Source: Prunus persica (Eukaryota > Streptophyta > Magnoliopsida > Rosales > Rosaceae). Taken from it: a stretch of 64,000 bases of DNA. The stretch is from contig NC_034014.1 in assembly GCF_000346465.2 (NCBI RefSeq), positions 21,762,321-21,826,320 of the forward strand, in the 5' to 3' direction. How positions within the stretch are numbered: the first letter of the stretch is position 1; each line of letters starts with the position of its first letter. The notes beneath the pieces are model-generated. The model was not told the origin of the DNA, did no database searches, and saw nothing but the letters and a program-made list of their open reading frames with translations. The position numbers were made by a program, and so were the translations under genes. This document shows positions 49,252 to 60,450 of the stretch, one piece after another.

Positions 49252-50475
49252 TTTTCTTTCAACGCTATTCCATAATATTATTAATTAGTTAACATTTTTA
49301 TCTAAGATTCTTAAGTTGGCTGGGTAGGGGGGCTCCTCCCCTACTAGCCTGGATCGTCATCTCCAATTTCAAGCATATGTACCCTTCTTTAGTTGAATAA
49401 AATTATCTTGGCTTTTTGTCATTTTTGTGTGCTCAGGCTTCCCATTGCAATGTACCATCTTGGGTTCTTCACATAGATGTCCTTTCAACTTTTATATCCT
49501 AGACATAAACTTACGTAATTAAAACATCTAACTAAAACCCAAATTTGTAAGATAGATATGCCCTATTAGTATTAACTAAATTATAATATATGCGATCTAC
49601 CTTCATGTTTTATATTTAATTTATTTTAAAGCATGTCATTAACTCCCTGATTTTTAGCACATTAATTACTCCAATTTTTTGTTTGATGTTCCCTCTAATC
49701 CCTAAAATTTTGACAAAATAAAAACCCTCGAATTTCAACCAAAAAAATCCCTATAAATTCGACCAAAAAATATCCTTAAATCATTAACGTAGTTACATTT
49801 TTTCTTTTTCTTTTTTTACCCAAGGTACATTATTTCTATATATATATAAAATAAGTGCGTTACTTTGAAAAGATTATATACACTTGTTATAAATTAAAGA
49901 CATGTACATAATATTTTGCATAGTATGGATACTATTTTTATTAACTCAGAATAATAGATAAATTATAATTCATAAAAGATAATAGGTAGATTATTATTGA
50001 TAAAAGTTCACAAGTACAATAAAAATTTAATAAGTATATTATCATTCGTTTAAAAAGAATGTTGCCATGAGGCCACTCATTAGGAATGCTAGGGTTTTTT
50101 AATTTATTTTTTAATTGACATGACGACATTCATTAATTGACATGGCATGACACATCAGTTGCCACATAAGGTGGTCAGTTAAGGTGGTCAATGTTGTGTG
50201 TCTAAATAGCATTACTCTTCGCGAAAACATAGGAATTTTCTTAATAGATAAAAGTAGAGTCTACTTAGCCAAACGACACAAAGCCAAGAAGGGGTATCAA
50301 AATCTCAACGGAAACTGCCCTAACAAAAAAAAAGGGAACAATTTGCTTAACAAATCTCTAGATTTATGCCCATTTAAAAACCTCTATTTGAAATTAAAAT
50401 ACTATTAAAACGACAGATAATAATGGCAATTTCTTAAAGATTACTAAGAGTGCTGTTATTTCCACATCCTATCCT
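49252..50475. other. Copy B spacer downstream of the defensin-like gene
   Basis: No gene seen. It matches copy A to about 50,060, then has the short private segment noted for copy B, then the single copy of the block that is doubled in copy A (from 50,216). Confidence 0.6.
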
Positions 50476-51710
50476 ATTTCCCTAGGGTGCATTTTTGCTC
50501 ACCACCTTAACCCTAGGTGTACCCTCACCACCCCTCCCAAAAGTTGACACATGTCCATGGGTTTAACTATGGTTAATTCTTTATTTTTTATTTATTTGAT
50601 AACATTATTATGAGAGAGAAACAATACTTCAATAAGATTTTTCCTGATTTACCCTTATTAACCTAGCAAACTTTCCACTTTTTAAAATTAATTAACAACT
50701 ACCCAAATAAATAATTGGCAATTGGCAATTGGCGTGCAAACTTTCCACTTTTCTATAATCTGCTCCACAATATGTCTATTAAGTACATCCCTCTATTGAT
50801 TCCAACTACCTCCAGCATGCTACAAAGAATCAAGTGCGCCTCGCAGTAATTCTTTAACATGTCCATGTTGCAATTGAAGTGTAGAAAAAGATACTAGGAA
50901 CGACATGAATTGTTCTTTTTCATCCGTCCAATGCCAAGACATAATGCATGACATAACTACCTCTATGATTTTCCTTTGGAGTATTTATTTTAAGAAAACC
51001 TTTCGGATTTATATAAAATTATCATAATTTGCCGTTGAAACTATGTTTTATGGTGTTATTCAAATTTGTTATGGCCAAATTATAATATTGTACTAAATAA
51101 TGCAGAGCAATCACCAAAATATAAAAAATAATCAAGCAATACAGAGTAAAAAAAAAAAAGCAACATAGATGTGATCTATCTTTCACTTGAACAAATGGAG
51201 TAAGCCTGCAATTGAAGAGCAGTGAAATTTTTGGGTGTGGATAAAAGGAGTTAACTAAAGCCAATTGAGATTCAATGAATTTGGGTGTATTCTTTGTGAA
51301 TTGATATTCATATTAATACCAAATGTAACAGCCTCAACTGCTAATACCAAATGTAACGCCAATTGCCAACAGCTAATACCTGGAATCAGTAGAAGGGATG
51401 CATTTAATAGACATATTGTGGAGAAGATTATAGAAAAGTGGAAAGTTTGCATGCCAATTGCCAATTGCCAATTATTTATTTGGGTAGTTGTTAATTAATT
51501 TAGAAAAGTGGAAAGTTTGCTAGGTTAATAAAGGTAAATCAGGAAAAATCTTATTGAAGTATTGTTTCTCTCTCATAATAATGTTATCAAATAAATAAAA
51601 AATAAAGAATTAACCATAGTTAAACCCATGGACATGTGTCAACTTTTGGAATGGGTGGTGAGAGTACACCTAGGGTTAAGGTGGTGAGCAAAAATGCACC
51701 CATTTCCCTA
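50476..51710. mobile_element. Mutator-like non-autonomous transposon with about 320-bp terminal inverted repeats
   Basis: Body 50,485-51,701 (1,217 bp), starting GGGTGCATTTTTGCTCACCA; the other end is the reverse of the same. The two arms (50,485-50,804 and 51,381-51,701) stay nearly identical for about 320 bp. Flanking 9-bp duplications ATTTCCCTA (50,476-50,484 and 51,702-51,710) match the target length of the Mutator superfamily. Copy A has the uninterrupted site near 42,958 (TATTTCCCGATCC). The 576-bp centre has no transposase; short repeats of CAATTGCCAA lie near both inner arm ends. Confidence 0.88.
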
Positions 51711-51870
51711 CCCACCTTATCTTCCTACCCACCATGTAAATTTGAAAAAACACAATCCTATCTTTTCACCCACCATTATTCCTAAAATACCCTTTAATTA
51801 TTAATTTATACAAATTCTCTATTTTTTTTTAGTGGAAACGATGTATTTATTTCAATAAAACTGAAACAAA

Positions 51871-52080
51871 TTACAGCATATCCTCCTCAACCAACAAGTT
51901 CTTGATGAATGCAGGAGGGTCCTTATCCCATGAGAACATGTCAATTGATGAAATAGAAAAATATGAAAGACTATGTGCCACTGTATTGGCATCTCTAGAA
52001 ACAAAACAAACTGAAGAATTATTTAGTTGCTGAAACAAAAAAAAAACGACAGTCTTCGATCGATACATCTATTGATGAGC
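51871..52080 (-). pseudogene. LINE-type RNase H domain relic, copy B
   Basis: Counterpart of 43,128-43,340. Here the frame is longer, from MYRSKTVVFFLF through VCFVSRDANTVAHSL to FIKNLLVEEDML and a stop. Same relic of a non-LTR retrotransposon, no other domain. Confidence 0.65.
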
Positions 52081-52216
52081 TAGTTGTCTTTAATATTAGA
52101 TCATTATTAAAATACACTTTAACCCCATATCTATCATCCTCGCCCATCTCCAACACCAACACCAAACTCCTCCTTACCCTTCAAAAAGCCAACATGTTAT
52201 TACTAGAAAAGCTATT

Positions 52217-52740
52217 AGAGCATCTCCAGGAGAGTATCCAAATTTTAGCCAAATTCTAGCTAAAATAGCTAGAAAGCTATTATAGCAAACCACTTAAAAG
52301 GTGTTTCCTCCAGCAATTTTCTCTATTTTAGCTAATCTGAAATATTTTATTATTATTTTCTCCTTCTCTTTCTCCATCTTTCTCTTACAAGTCTAATATA
52401 TTTAAATATATAAAAATGTAGAAACCCAACCCTACCAACCTCCCAAATGTCTCTCTCTCTCTCTCTCTCTCTCTCCCTTTTTCTCTCTCCTCGTAGCCAA
52501 ATTCTCTCTTCTCCTTGCTAGATGTAGATAGCCAAAAGTTCGTTCTCTAAAATAGAGAGCCAATCTCCAACAGACTCTATATCCTCTCATCCCTAGCTAC
52601 TTTGGCTAAAAAGAAGGAAAATCCTCCTCCAGGCTCCAGCAGACTCCCTACTTAGCTCTTTATTTCGGAGAACCAACTTTTGACTAGCAAATGGAGAAAT
52701 GATGAGCGCAGGGGCAAGACCAAGCAAATGGAAAACTTTT
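52217..52740. repeat. MITE-like 'GAGCATCTCCA' repeat with CT microsatellite, copy B
   Basis: Counterpart of 43,474-44,040 with a CT run of only about 27 bp (52,450-52,476). The AT microsatellite at 52,958-52,981 is also shorter than in copy A. Confidence 0.45.
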
Positions 52741-53589
52741 TTAAATTAATCTAAAAATATTGAAATATATATATATATGTTGTCGGGGACGGGAGGGTGT
52801 TGCCTAGCAAATTGAGAGGTGGGAAGGAGAATGATGAGCGAAGGGGCAAGACCAAGTGGGAAAGAAACAAATGAAACCAAAATCTAATACAAGGAAAACC
52901 CCACAAGGCACTACCTACTGAAACATTCAAAAACATGAAGGTAAGGATTGTTCTTGAGATATATATATATATATATATATAGTCAGGTGGATCGGAGTTA
53001 GGGTGGTGGGTTGTTGGGAGAAAGAGAGAAGAGAGAAGGGTGGTGAATGTTGGCTGGGATTGGAGATGGATGGTGGCTGGTAGGTGGGATTGAAGGTGGT
53101 GGTGGCGGTTGGGATTAGAGTTGGGGTCTTTCTTTTTTTCTTTTTTTTTTGTTAGTTTTGCTCTTATTGGTTTAACTTTGAATTGTATTCAAATAGTCAT
53201 GTTTTTTAAAATTAATATTTAAATTTTTTAAAAAAATTAATGGACAATATTGGCTAACGATACTAAACATAAGGACCGAATTGCCCAAATTGAAAACACA
53301 TTGACTAAATTGGCCAATGTGATCAAACACAGGGACCATTGTTGTATTTAATCCCAAAATGTAATTAGGGGTACGTTTGGAATTTGAAAAGTATAATAAA
53401 TCATATTTTAAGCTTGATTAGGTAATTTAATGAGTTGGATCCTAAGGTTTACTTATAAAAATCATGTTTTATTTATAGAAATATAAGGTTATGGGTTGCA
53501 GGTAAGAAAAATTTTAGTTTGAAGGGGAAAATTCAAATTTATTTTTTTCGAAAAATACACGCGATAAAAAATAATAATAATAAAACAAG

Positions 53590-53680
53590 AAAAAGAGAGG
53601 AATCGAACATAGGAATCTCGGGTGCAAAGGTAAATGCTCTTAACCACTCGAACTACAAGCTCTTTACATGTACCTCCTTT
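53590..53680 (-). mobile_element. tRNA-derived SINE, copy B
   Basis: In reverse it keeps box A TAGTTCGAGTGGTTAAGAGC and a near-consensus box B GTTCGATTCC. Counterpart of 44,885-44,975. Confidence 0.6.
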
Positions 53681-54290
53681 AAAATACGTAGCAATTAACA
53701 TGTTATTTCCTCCATTTTTTAGAAGACTTTCAAGGTTATGTAATAATTTATTTATTTTTATTTTTTTTGGTGAAAATTAGGATTATTGCTTTCTTGATAA
53801 ATAAATATTGATTATATATGGTACGACTAGGTACACATAAGTGGAGGCTTGAAACAAAATTAACCAAATATGAGTAAGTATATACTTCCACTATGTTATA
53901 GTTAGAGCATCTCAGTGAGGAGATGTAAAATTAAGGGTGTAAAATTATTTTTACATTTTGTTTATATCTCCGAGAAGTGTAAATTGAGTTCTCTCTAATG
54001 GTGAGATGTGAATATGGGGATGTATACTTTGGCAAGGGACATGCCCCAAAATTATGCGATACAGAGGCTTACAATACAAAGGACGTGCCCTCAAGAGAAC
54101 AAATCCCTTCCCCAACTAATGACAAACCTAACAAGTAAGCCTTGGTTACTTGTTTAGTTGTTTTATTGGGCCTCTGGCTCTGTTGTGTACCGAAGAAATG
54201 AGTCCAATAAGGGTTTAACAAGCAAAAGGCTGTTATAAAGACTCAATCCTTTCCGACCCAACCAAAAATAAAGAAAATAAATTCAAATTC

Positions 54291-54909
54291 TTAGACCATC
54301 TTCAATCATATCGGGGCTAAACTCAAATTTCCACCTTCTAAAATACAACTATTCATATATTTCATGGCCTTGCAAACTCATAATTTGAGTCTGCAACTTT
54401 ATTAAATTGTTTAAGAATAATTAACTCCTACTCTTTTTTTTTGTTAATTTTTTTTTACATTATTTTTATTTCAACATTCGTGATTTAATTTTCTGAACAT
54501 TTTAACCTTAAAAAATTAAAATTTTAAAACATAATAGAATTTGACTTCAAAAAAAAAAAAGTTTGCCTTATAAAAAAAATAATAATAATAATAAAAAACT
54601 CTGCTTTCAAATTGGGCCATTGGATTGCAATGGCTCTTTTGTCCATAAGCTGCCACTTGTCGCACAATAAGAATGCAAGGGGGACAGCTTTGTTGCCACC
54701 CCAAGCCCGCCTCTTTTTCCTCTTTACATATGTCGCAAAACAGGGATTTGGGCTTCACACAAATTACTTGTTCAGGCAAAACTTCTGGAATTCCGCTATA
54801 AATTCCATCAATCTTAAATTTTCACCCCTTAAAATACATGGGTTGGAGATGAATTTTGGGCTCAAAACTCAAAATTTGAGTTTCTACCCTTGGGTTGGAG
54901 ATGGTCTTA
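54291..54909. mobile_element. Tourist/Harbinger-like MITE, copy B
   Basis: Body 54,294-54,906 (613 bp), TTA on both sides, same ends as the copy A element. Confidence 0.65.
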
Positions 54910-55052
54910 CATATGAAAATCTATTCTAAACAAGTTTTTATTTTTATTTTTTAATACAAGCAATTGGGAGACGGTGTTTACACAAATATTTATTAGGTGT
55001 CTAGGGTTTTTGAATTTCTACCTACATAAGTGGAAGTGGAAGAGCTCAACTA

Positions 55053-55815
55053 ACTGAGTTTAGGGATAGCAACGAACCGGACAGGAGCCGGGTATGGCAA
55101 TACCATTCCCTTTCCTCTTCCAATCCCCAACGTCGTCCCCTATAAAAATTATCGGGGAGTCCCCTTCCTCGCCCCTATCAATGAGCTATCCCCCAAACTT
55201 GCCTCGAATCCCCGAATCAACATACTATACTATAGGTCCATCTTCTCCCCATTCTTGTTGACCCGCAATCTACAATATGGTCGAGTTATATTTGCTCTGC
55301 CAAGTTCTGAAACTTTGTATATATGGAACCGTAACTTAAGGACATAGGATTGTGTGGATCATCCACACATCAAAGATAAATATCCAGAAAACAAAACATG
55401 AATCCAAGTTTTCTGTGCAAATTAGTTCTCAATAACAAGTATCCAAAATGTTTTAATGGAATTTGGATTCGTGTGTGAATCCCAACTCCTTAAATGAAAA
55501 AGCCCCACCAATTTCAATGGGTATGCTTCCATTGAGCTCAGGGCCTTCAACTCTCTAATAGTCACATGAATAGGACCAACAAAGAGGTTGCGGCGCTAGG
55601 AGGAATGAGGAATTGGGACAGCATATTATATTATAATTATATATTTATTTATCAGACCAGGTTCGGAGACGGGGATACCAATATCATCCCCGGCCCATAT
55701 CCAACAGGGAATTTTAAAATTTGGAGATCCACATACCCGATTCCCGTTTTGTCCTGAAATCTCCCTCATTAGAGTCGAGGACCTGGCGGGAATTTCTGCC
55801 ATTCCTAAGTAAGTT
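55053..55815. mobile_element. hAT-like non-autonomous element, copy B
   Basis: Body 55,061-55,807, same termini and flanks as in copy A (46,370-47,116). Confidence 0.55.
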
Positions 55816-56095
55816 ATACCTCACTGACGAAGAAGCTATTATAAATAAATTATTTTTTAAAAATAGTTTTTTTTTATGGAAGGAGGAAGTAGCACCTCAG
55901 ATGTTTGAAAGAGTTTTAAATTGATGTTAAAAAAAAAAAGGGAGATTCACTATAATACCCAATATAGGAGCCCAAATTATAAAAAAATCCTATATAAAAT
56001 GGACTTTAGAAACACACTCAAAGCTCATTTACAACATAACAAAAAGGCTTTTAACTTCTTTTAAATTACAAAACTGTCATTGATTTATTAAAACA

Positions 56096-56678
56096 AACTC
56101 AACTAGATGTGGGCACGGTTCGGTTTGGACCGGTTTTTGCCTCAAATTAGAACCGATCCGATACTATTCATCCGATTTGGTTCGGTTCGGTTTTAATAAA
56201 AAAAATTTCAAAAACTGTCCGGTTCAGTTTGAACCGGTTTCGGTTCCGGTTCGTTTTTGAACCGGATTATAAAAATTATTTTTTAAAATTATTTTTTAAT
56301 ACAATTCTCAACTGAAATATTATTTTTTTACTTGAAAATTAACAAATTATTCAATTTCATATAAAAAAATAAATATTAAAGTGAGAAAAGAGAGATATTT
56401 TGACATTGAACTTGGATAAATATTAGGTTTTTTTAGTGAAATTAAAAATATAGCATTAAATATAAATATATATTGAAATTATATATTTTTTTAGTTTCAC
56501 CGGTTCGGTTCGGCCCGGTTCGGTTTTTGAAGACATGGAATCGGATCCGGAACCGTTCCAAACCGGTTCGGTTCGGTTTTTGACTTTTTGGTCAACTCGA
56601 TTTTTTTCCGGTTTGGTTCGGTGCAGTTCGGCTCAGATTTCCGGTTCGCCGGTTTGAGTGCCCACTCCTAAACTCAAC
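56096..56678. mobile_element. hAT-like non-autonomous transposon private to copy B
   Basis: Body 56,104-56,670 (567 bp). Ends TAGATGTGGGCAC and, in reverse, TAGGAGTGGGCAC (11 of 13). The 8-bp target AACTCAAC is duplicated at 56,096-56,103 and 56,671-56,678. The empty site is intact in copy A (about 47,407-47,420), which proves insertion. Many GGTTCGG / CCGGTT motifs cluster near both ends as subterminal repeats. No transposase. Confidence 0.9.
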
Positions 56679-57096
56679 CCAAAAACCTCATAAAAAAGCC
56701 CAAAACACTCAATGGGACATCAAAGTAATTTAATAATCAAAATTAAATTCAACAGGACCAGCTGTCATTTTTGGGGGTTTTTTTTAGTATGTTTATGGAA
56801 ATTAAATGATGTATGGTTTATTTATAGTTTTAACGCTAAGAATGAGTATATGACTATATATCTTTATAAAAAAAAGGATCAATTTGTGTTGACTCTTATT
56901 TCTTTCCAAAAGCAACCCTTTCTTCTTTTCATGCCCCACAGTTTTGAAGATCTTGGAGGACAACGGGACCAACCCCTTCTCCTCCTCAGCTTTTGATTCA
57001 AAATTCAAAATGTGGGGACTCAACCGTCGTCATCACCTGCATCATTCCAATTTCCAAATTCTAGCCCAAAGTTTGGTTTTGAATTTTTCCATATAC

Positions 57097-57192
57097 CTTC
57101 TCCAGTTATGCACTAATGAAGGAATATCAATTGCTGGGTATTAACTTCTCCAGGTATGCACCAATGAAGGAATATCAATTGCTGGGTATTAA
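57097..57192. repeat. 48-bp direct repeat, two units
   Basis: CTTCTCCAGTTATGCACTAA and CTTCTCCAGGTATGCACCAA start two adjacent 48-bp units, each running to GCTGGGTATTAA. Confidence 0.85.
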
Positions 57193-57527
57193 GTCCAGAA
57201 AGTTGAAAAATCTTGCAAAGACTTATAAGGTTTGTCGGTATAAAGTGCCGTGTAAGGGACGAAATATGCCACATGCATGTATAAATATACTGAATATAAA
57301 ATTAAATTTATATTTCCTTTTGGCTGAATTGAAATTTTGACTCTGAAGAAGATAAATATTTTGGATAAGCGTGAGTGAGAGATTATGCCACATACAGCGC
57401 AGAATAGAAACAACTAGAAGTCTTGTACATAAATCAACCCTAAACCCTAAATAAATTAAAATGATCCAACAAGATCACCTTCAAACATTACAATAGGAGC
57501 GGAATTATTGAAGCAACATTATATATT

Positions 57528-58241
57528 CTAAAAGAAAAAGAGGACGGAGGGATCGCAGCAACACTCGTCAATAAGGCAGCAGCAACACAGAGCAGCAAGA
57601 CTGTCAACAAATCCAAACTTTGAAAATTAATTTTTCTAACTGTAAAAATGACAGAGATGGCAGATGTATAGAGATGGATGAGGAAGTTTACCATCCCTCA
57701 AGGAATCCTGGTTCTCTCCTGGGTGGTGGAGCAGCATACTGTGGAGGTGCCATTACTGGAGGGCCTTGGTAATAACCTACAAGATTGGCCAACAAATAAT
57801 TTAAAATTAAATTACAAAATAAACCAAAAAATATAAAACAAAAATATTTTTTTTATTTATTATAAAAATAAAAATAAAAAAGGTTAAGTAATAGGTACTT
57901 CTTCTCATCATCCAAAACGGGAAAAGTAATAATGAAAAGGGACTTGGTTTATTGGTGAGACAACTTTGAGTTCTCAACCAAGAATCCTATGAGCACACAG
58001 TAACATATATTATATACGGAAGCTTAATATCTTCAAACTAAAATAATTTATTAATCAGATAATTAATCCATGTTCTCAAACTAAAATACTTTACTGATGA
58101 TGATCGGCTACAAATTAAGAACAAGAAAAACCCAGAGAAAAATACCACACATAGCTATAAGTTAATTAATTTTAATTAGAGATTAATAATACCTCCTTGA
58201 CCTTGAGCAGCGTAGGGATAACCATACTTTGGTTCGTTCAT
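57528..58241 (-). CDS. CYSTM (cysteine-rich transmembrane module) stress protein
   Basis: Three exons (high to low): 58241-58193, 57776-57692 and 57600-57528 (TAG), GT-AG, phases closing; 68 residues. CYSTM proteins are small tail-anchored membrane proteins linked to stress tolerance and often form dimers. Seen: a Tyr/Pro/Gln-rich N-terminus (MNEPKYGYPYAAQGQGG, then YYQGPPVMAPPQYAAPPP), then the module GFLEGCLAALCCCCLIDECC followed by CDPSVLFFF. The Cys cluster plus the short hydrophobic end is the family signature. Start chosen at MNEPKYGYP because it is the usual family beginning; an in-frame ATG further upstream would fall in the promoter. A TATAAAAA box lies at 58,351-58,358. No frameshift. 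Confidence 0.92.
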
Positions 58242-58344
58242 CTCTGCTAATGAAACGCGGACAAGTTTTTGGACTGAAACGAAGGACGGATTTGAGGGGA
58301 TGGAGAACTCTGAGAGGGTTATGAGGAAGAGCAGATGGGGAAGG

Positions 58345-58382
58345 TTCTGGTTTTTATACTGATATTTAGAAGGTTCTGGTTT
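58345..58382 (-). promoter_or_regulatory. TATA box with two heat-shock-element-like palindromes, CYSTM promoter
   Basis: On the minus strand CCAGAACCTTC occurs twice (centres near 58,374 and 58,345), each containing GAANNTTC, the core of heat-shock elements, one on each side of TATAAAAA (58,351-58,358). The distance to the ATG, about 110 bases, fits a core promoter. Confidence 0.5.
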
Positions 58383-58974
58383 CAAACCAATTAAATATGA
58401 ACACATATATTCTTAAAATTGCATGCATCACTTTTGATGCACTTTACTTTCTTTTCCACCCACTTAACATTCCTGCCTTACCTCTCCTTTCTTTTCTTTA
58501 CACCCACAGGATTTGATTCGGGCACCCTGCTTTTCTCTCTCCTTTGTTTGTTTTAGTTATTCTTTATAAATCACGGTTTGACACATATATAAAAATCATT
58601 CAATAAAAATACAAAAAGAAAAATTTATATATACATGTCATATTATCATTGACAGGAGTATAGAAATTGATATGGAAGTATTTTCCCTTAGCTATATACG
58701 GGAACTTTGTCTAATTTTTTTATCAGAATTGTATAAAATGAATAATTTTGATTTAAGTCATATCAAATAAGTCACCAGAATTGATGAAAAGTTCTTAGTA
58801 TCTATATTTGAAAAAAAAAAATCATTGGTGTAAGCTCTCATGTCATGTTCGGTGAGTGTGTACAAAGAAACTAGTAACATTAATTTAACTGAGGTATAAA
58901 GCTTTTTTATTTTTTCTTGTCGAAGAAAATAAAACTAGAAACCAATTTTAAGAGGGATTGGGGATGTGAATAAT

Positions 58975-59318
58975 TTAGAGCTCGTTTGATAACTATTTTA
59001 ATTTTATTTTTTAGTTATTATTTTATGTGTTAGAGAGCCTAGAGAGAGGAAAATGAGAGAGAATGGAAGTGATGATGATGAGGGAGGATACGAGGAAGGA
59101 CTAACAAAAGTGAAAACAAAAACTTAAAAGGGAAAACCATTTCAAATATATTTCAGTTTTTAATTTTGGTTCTCACTTTTATTACTCCTCTCTTCTCATC
59201 TTCCCTATCAATCTCATCTTCACTATCATTCTCACATTTCCCCTCTTTTTTCTTTATACTATAACACAAAAAATAAAAATAAAAAATAAAAGTGAAATGG
59301 TTATCAAATGAGCCCTTA
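58975..59318. mobile_element. Tourist/Harbinger-like MITE
   Basis: Body 58,978-59,315 (338 bp), ends GAGCTCGTTTGATAACTATT and, in reverse, GGGCTCATTTGATAACCATT, flanked by TTA on both sides. The interior is a CT/GA-rich palindromic pair. No coding capacity. Confidence 0.75.
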
Positions 59319-60185
59319 GTTGTGATTCATTACATGTTCCGACACATTGGGGGGGCATGGGCTTAGTGGCTCCGTTACATAGGATCTAAAATTTAGAACC
59401 TCAGTTGCATACGTAAATGTTCGTAACTATTTAAACTACAAGTCCCTTATCATTACTGTTTATATTTAATTATATTTTAAAACTAATTTATACTTAGAAG
59501 TTATTATATATATACTTTTTAATTTAGAGTTACAACGATATTCTATTCTAAAGAGGGGGGAGTTTTGAATTCAAACCCAGGCCAGCTGGGTGATAAAGAG
59601 GAAGGCAAACCACTAGTCCACTCCAAGTCTTTTTTTTCTTCTTTGTTACAGTGCAACGGAAGTCAATTCCTCTCAAGCTTGGTATTTTCTTCGTTGTTAA
59701 CATATGGTGTGGATAACAACAAGAACATGTCTCACGTGGACTCGTGACGTCCTGGCAGAAGACACCTAGATATTCAACCGTTGACGTGTCAATTCTCATC
59801 AATTATATATGGCCATCAAGAACACAGTGGAGTGCCCAAATCAAAAGATATCCATTTTTCTTGCAAATTCTTTTTAAAGAGAAAATATATTTGGAGGAAG
59901 AAAAATAATGAAAGTGATCCTGCTCCAATTAAGTGGGCCTGGAGGCGGCAATTGTGGAAATCAACCTTTGGTAAAATTCTCATTGGATAAGATTTTTGCT
60001 CCAACCTTTCATTTCACCATTCAATTCGCAAGGCATGCCTAGAAACCAATTTATCATCTATTAATTACCATTTTGAAACCTCAAGATGATAAATACATGA
60101 TATTACTCTTAATCACTTCATAATAGATGAAGGTTTAGAGTATGAAAAAGCATATCTAAATATGATCAAGTCTCTGTTAACGAGA

Positions 60186-60290
60186 GTTGGTTCAGTTGGT
60201 AAGGTATGTGCATTATGTGTAACTCCATTAGTGTTCAAGTCCCGCTGCCAGCAATTCTTATTGGTGTGCGATCTGTAATTACTTAGATAA
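60186..60290 (+). mobile_element. tRNA-derived SINE-like element
   Basis: Box A GTTGGTTCAGTTGGTAAGG and box B AGTGTTCAAGTCCCG with tRNA-like spacing. A tail of irregular sequence leads towards the AT microsatellite. Not a functional tRNA: no acceptor stem pairing is visible. Confidence 0.55.
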
Positions 60291-60408
60291 ATTCATACTG
60301 GTGGCAGTTGGCAGTTGGCTACCATGTATAAATCCTTCTGACTCGAGATTGTTAGTCTGCCCTGACGCTAGTGGTAAGAGTAGTCAATCTCCCCCTAAAC
60401 TTTGTTTT

Positions 60409-60412
<4 letters not shown>

Positions 60413-60449
<37 letters not shown>
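60413..60449. repeat. (AT)n microsatellite
   Basis: About 18 AT units, uninterrupted. Confidence 0.9.

Positions 60450-60450
<1 letters not shown>

Larger units (their letters stand above)
47716..56981. repeat. Tandem segmental duplication, copy B
   Basis: Second copy of the unit described for 39,874-47,715, ending at AACGGGACCAACCCCTTCTC before unique DNA. It is about 1.4 kb longer than copy A, mostly explained by the Mutator-like (1,217 + 9 bp) and hAT-like (567 + 8 bp) insertions less the 364-bp repeat that only copy A has. At about 50,060-50,217 copy B also differs by a replaced segment of about 150 bp with MITE-like ends (GAATGCTAGGG and AAATAGCATTACTC). Confidence 0.93.

Noticed and set aside
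57488..57694. 68-codon minus-strand frame at the CYSTM 3' end
   Set aside because: Reads through the intron in a different phase; the spliced CYSTM frame accounts for the region.
60186..60290. A functional tRNA gene
   Set aside because: Box A and B are present but no acceptor or anticodon stem pairing is visible, so it is treated as a SINE.
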